This document shows, piece after piece, positions 6,265-7,989 of a stretch of 7,989 nt of DNA (its first letter is position 1; every line of letters starts with the position of its first letter). The DNA is from Pseudanabaenaceae cyanobacterium MP8IB2.15 (lineage in GTDB: Bacteria > Cyanobacteriota > Cyanobacteriia > Pseudanabaenales > Pseudanabaenaceae): positions 1 through 7,989 of the forward strand of contig JARCMB010000097.1 of assembly GCA_030248825.1 (NCBI GenBank), given 5' to 3'. The notes under the pieces are model-generated. The model was not told the DNA's origin, searched no databases, and saw only the letters and a list, made by a program, of their open reading frames with translations. Made by a program: the position numbers and the translations under genes.

Positions 6265-6456
6265 TTAATCCAAAAATCGCTTGATTTTTATTTTACGTTT
6301 ACTATTTTCGTTGACTAGCCGCACTAATCCAATACCCTTGAGTTTTCGCCATCGACGACCTCCATAGCTAGATTTTAGCGAGTCAACTTCCCTAATTGAG
6401 AGATTAACCGCTATGGTCTCAATCTCAGATAGTTCACCAATCAGTTCAAAGTCCAT
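6265..6456 (-). CDS. Small conserved hypothetical protein, apparently shortened (63 aa)
   Basis: The 63-residue product has IGELSEIETIAVNLSIREV (6-24), YGGRRWRKLKG (31-41), VRL (45-47) and the C-terminal IKIKRFLD (56-63). I recall a family of about 75-80 residues with the same blocks, in which a segment of the type AEVHWYEAHGIG stands between VRL and the IKIKR end. That segment is missing here, with the ends still in frame, which suggests an internal in-frame deletion of some 12-18 residues. The remaining protein is basic and could bind nucleic acid, but this is not shown. It starts 24 bases after the argF stop and is followed by the 75-residue gene after 6 bases, so it may be read through from argF. 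No clear ribosome-binding site is seen. Confidence 0.7.
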   Translation of the reverse strand: MDFELIGELSEIETIAVNLSIREVDSLKSSYGGRRWRKLKGIGLVRLVNENSKRKIKIKRFLD

Positions 6457-6480
6457 TTAGATGTAGATTCATATACAAAT

Positions 6481-7395
6481 TCACGAGAGAATACTTGCAA
6501 GTAGGGCTTTTTGGGCATGGAGACGATTTTCGGCTTGATCCCAAACACGAGACTGTTTGCCATCAATCACATCGGCAGTAATTTCTTCGCCACGATGGGC
6601 GGGAAGGCAGTGCAGCACGATCGAATCTCGATCTGCCAAAGCCATCAGTTCGGCATTGAGTTGATAGGGCTGAAATATCGGTAAACGTTGCGATTCTTCG
6701 GCTTCTTGCCCCATACTCGTCCAGACATCAGCATAGAGTACATGAGCCGATTGCGCTGCGAGTTTTGGATCGTTAGTTACGATCACTTCAGAGTTTTTCG
6801 CTAAACTTCTAGCTTGAGCGACAACGGCGGGATCGGGGGCAAAGCCTTTTGGAGTCGCTACTCTGACATTCATTCCCACCAGAGCACAGCCAAGTAAAAG
6901 GGAATGAGCAACATTATTGCCGTCACCTACATAAGTCAGGGTTAAGCCTTGAAGTTTGCCAAAATTTTCTTCGACGGTCTGAAGATCCGCCAGAGCCTGA
7001 CATGGATGCTCTAAATCGCTGAGCGCGTTGATTACAGGGATTTTGCAATATTTGGCGAAGGTTTCGAGTTCGGCTTGGGCAAATGTCCGAATTGCTAAAA
7101 CATCAACGTATCGGTCGAGCACTCTTGCTGTGTCTTCGATCGGTTCACCTCGGCTGACCTGAGTCACGCTGGGGTCGAGGTCGATCACATGACCACCCAA
7201 CTGGTGGATCGCCACCGAAAAACTAACTCTGGTACGAGTAGAAGCTTTACGAAACAGCAATCCCAAAGTTTTACGCTGAAAATCGGGCTGAATTTCGCCA
7301 GATTTCAATTGTTTCGCTAAATTCAAGAGAGCTAAAATCTCCGCCCCACTCAGGTCGGCTAAGCTCAGCAAATCTCGTCCTGTTAGATTCCCCAT
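6481..7395 (-). CDS. argF: Ornithine carbamoyltransferase
   Basis: A cytosolic, normally trimeric enzyme that converts ornithine and carbamoyl phosphate to citrulline in arginine synthesis. All main signatures are present in the 304 residues: STRTR (52-56, carbamoyl-phosphate binding), HPCQ (130-133), DVWTSMGQE (223-231, the ornithine-side SMG loop, which separates it from aspartate transcarbamoylase), and HCLPAHRGEE (262-271) with the catalytic Cys263. The length is typical. The ATG at 7395 is the first in frame after a TAA at 7401-7399; GAGGAG (7413-7408) lies 12 bases upstream, somewhat far but the best candidate. The phosphatase gene ends 41 bases upstream on the same strand and a small gene starts 24 bases downstream, so this is likely part of a co-transcribed run. 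Confidence 0.97.
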   Translation of the reverse strand: MGNLTGRDLLSLADLSGAEILALLNLAKQLKSGEIQPDFQRKTLGLLFRKASTRTRVSFSVAIHQLGGHVIDLDPSVTQVSRGEPIEDTARVLDRYVDVLAIRTFAQAELETFAKYCKIPVINALSDLEHPCQALADLQTVEENFGKLQGLTLTYVGDGNNVAHSLLLGCALVGMNVRVATPKGFAPDPAVVAQARSLAKNSEVIVTNDPKLAAQSAHVLYADVWTSMGQEAEESQRLPIFQPYQLNAELMALADRDSIVLHCLPAHRGEEITADVIDGKQSRVWDQAENRLHAQKALLASILS

Positions 7396-7436
7396 GAATT
7401 AAGTTCGCTCCTCAAATAATCTGTTCAGAAGGCCTG

Positions 7437-7967
7437 TCAAATATTAACGCCCGACAGTCGAGCTAGCCAAAATTCCCAGCTCCGCAAAAGTTGCGATCGA
7501 CCGTTTAACCACGATTTTTTGGGGGCTTTAACAGGCTCGATCGGCTGTACCAAGACCGTAAACATGCCCAGACGATTACCGACTAAAGTATCAGTGAATA
7601 ATCGATCGCCAACCATTGCCACCTGTTCGGGTAACAACTGCATCGCCACTAAAGCCTCGCGCACGACGCGGCGAGATGGCTTGGCAGCACGACTGCGATA
7701 CGACTCTAATCCTAGGGCTTCGGCAACACGTTGAATGCGGCGGGTATTAGGATTATTGCTAATCAACCAAATCTGATAATGTTGCTGCATCAGAGCGATC
7801 CACTGCTGTACCTCTGGGGATGCTTCAATTTCGTGATTTCCGACTAGGGTATCATCGACATCCAGAATCAACCCACGTAGACCAAACTTTGCCATGACTT
7901 CAGGCGTGAGTGACCAGATTGGTTCGGATAAGATTAAGTTCGGTTTAATAAGATGCCAGGAACGCAT
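7437..7967 (-). CDS. yqeG: YqeG-family HAD IIIA phosphatase, probable phosphatidylglycerophosphate phosphatase
   Basis: The 176-residue product has all HAD motifs: DVDDT (36-40, nucleophile Asp36 and Asp38), Ser70 in LISNN (68-72), Lys96 in AAKPSRR, and GDRLFTD (120-126) with Asp121 and Asp126 for magnesium. The N-terminal block KPNLILSEPIWSLTPE is typical of the YqeG/GEP4 family. Yeast GEP4 and its Arabidopsis chloroplast relative dephosphorylate phosphatidylglycerophosphate. By family, this enzyme probably makes phosphatidylglycerol, the main thylakoid phospholipid, but the substrate is inferred. There is no membrane segment; membrane contact may come from the basic, aromatic tail (KKSWLNG, SWEFWLARL). 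The ATG at 7967 is the first in frame after a TAG at 7985-7983. It is the first gene of the minus-strand run visible here; its promoter lies largely outside the window. Confidence 0.9.
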   Translation of the reverse strand: MRSWHLIKPNLILSEPIWSLTPEVMAKFGLRGLILDVDDTLVGNHEIEASPEVQQWIALMQQHYQIWLISNNPNTRRIQRVAEALGLESYRSRAAKPSRRVVREALVAMQLLPEQVAMVGDRLFTDTLVGNRLGMFTVLVQPIEPVKAPKKSWLNGRSQLLRSWEFWLARLSGVNI

Positions 7968-7989
7968 TATTGAATGCTTAGCCTAAATT

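Noticed and set aside
6031..6456. Calling the two small genes a toxin-antitoxin system
   Set aside because: Only size and spacing support it; no toxin or antitoxin motif is visible in either protein.
7519..7734. Plus-strand frame of 71 residues opposite the HAD phosphatase
   Set aside because: It is antisense to conserved HAD motifs III and IV and resembles no protein.

Overview
The window looks like ordinary chromosomal DNA from a cyanobacterium. Three things point there: the tmRNA encodes the tag ANNIVPFARKAAPVAA; the hexamer CGATCG (core of the cyanobacterial HIP1 site) occurs about 30 times where about 2 are expected by chance; and several genes (ClpS1-type adaptor, a 555-residue conserved cyanobacterial protein, a GPQSISID-tailed small protein beside ssrA) match cyanobacterial proteins as I remember them. 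The genus cannot be fixed; a Pseudanabaena-like lineage is only a guess. No transposase, integrase, CRISPR array or phage gene is visible.

Layout. Bases 1-584 hold the N-terminal part of an unrecognised coiled-coil protein on the minus strand, cut by the window edge. A 357-base divergent intergenic region follows, with a good promoter (CTGACA-N18-TATAAT) and two adjacent hairpins. Then come clpS and a CPBP-family membrane protease, whose start overlaps the clpS stop (TAGTG). A GC-rich imperfect inverted repeat separates these from a convergent minus-strand gene for a large acidic conserved cyanobacterial protein. Divergent from that are a 72-residue small protein and, 42 bases downstream, ssrA (tmRNA), followed by a clear intrinsic terminator. 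A GT4 glycosyltransferase begins only 32 bases after the terminator. On the right, four minus-strand genes run toward the centre with gaps of 41, 24 and 6 bases: a YqeG/GEP4-type HAD phosphatase, argF, and two very small conserved-looking proteins.

Function. Two quality-control parts lie here: ClpS delivers N-degron substrates to ClpCP, and tmRNA rescues stalled ribosomes and tags their products for proteolysis. They are separated by unrelated genes, so no joint regulation is implied. The coupled clpS-CPBP pair is a possible functional link. The phosphatase is probably for phosphatidylglycerol synthesis and ArgF for arginine synthesis; their adjacency is probably organisational. I see no convincing undescribed multi-gene system. 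The least explained items are the two-gene module at 6031-6456 (one member appears shortened), the small protein beside ssrA, the intergenic inverted repeats, and a HIP1-core helix inside the tmRNA.
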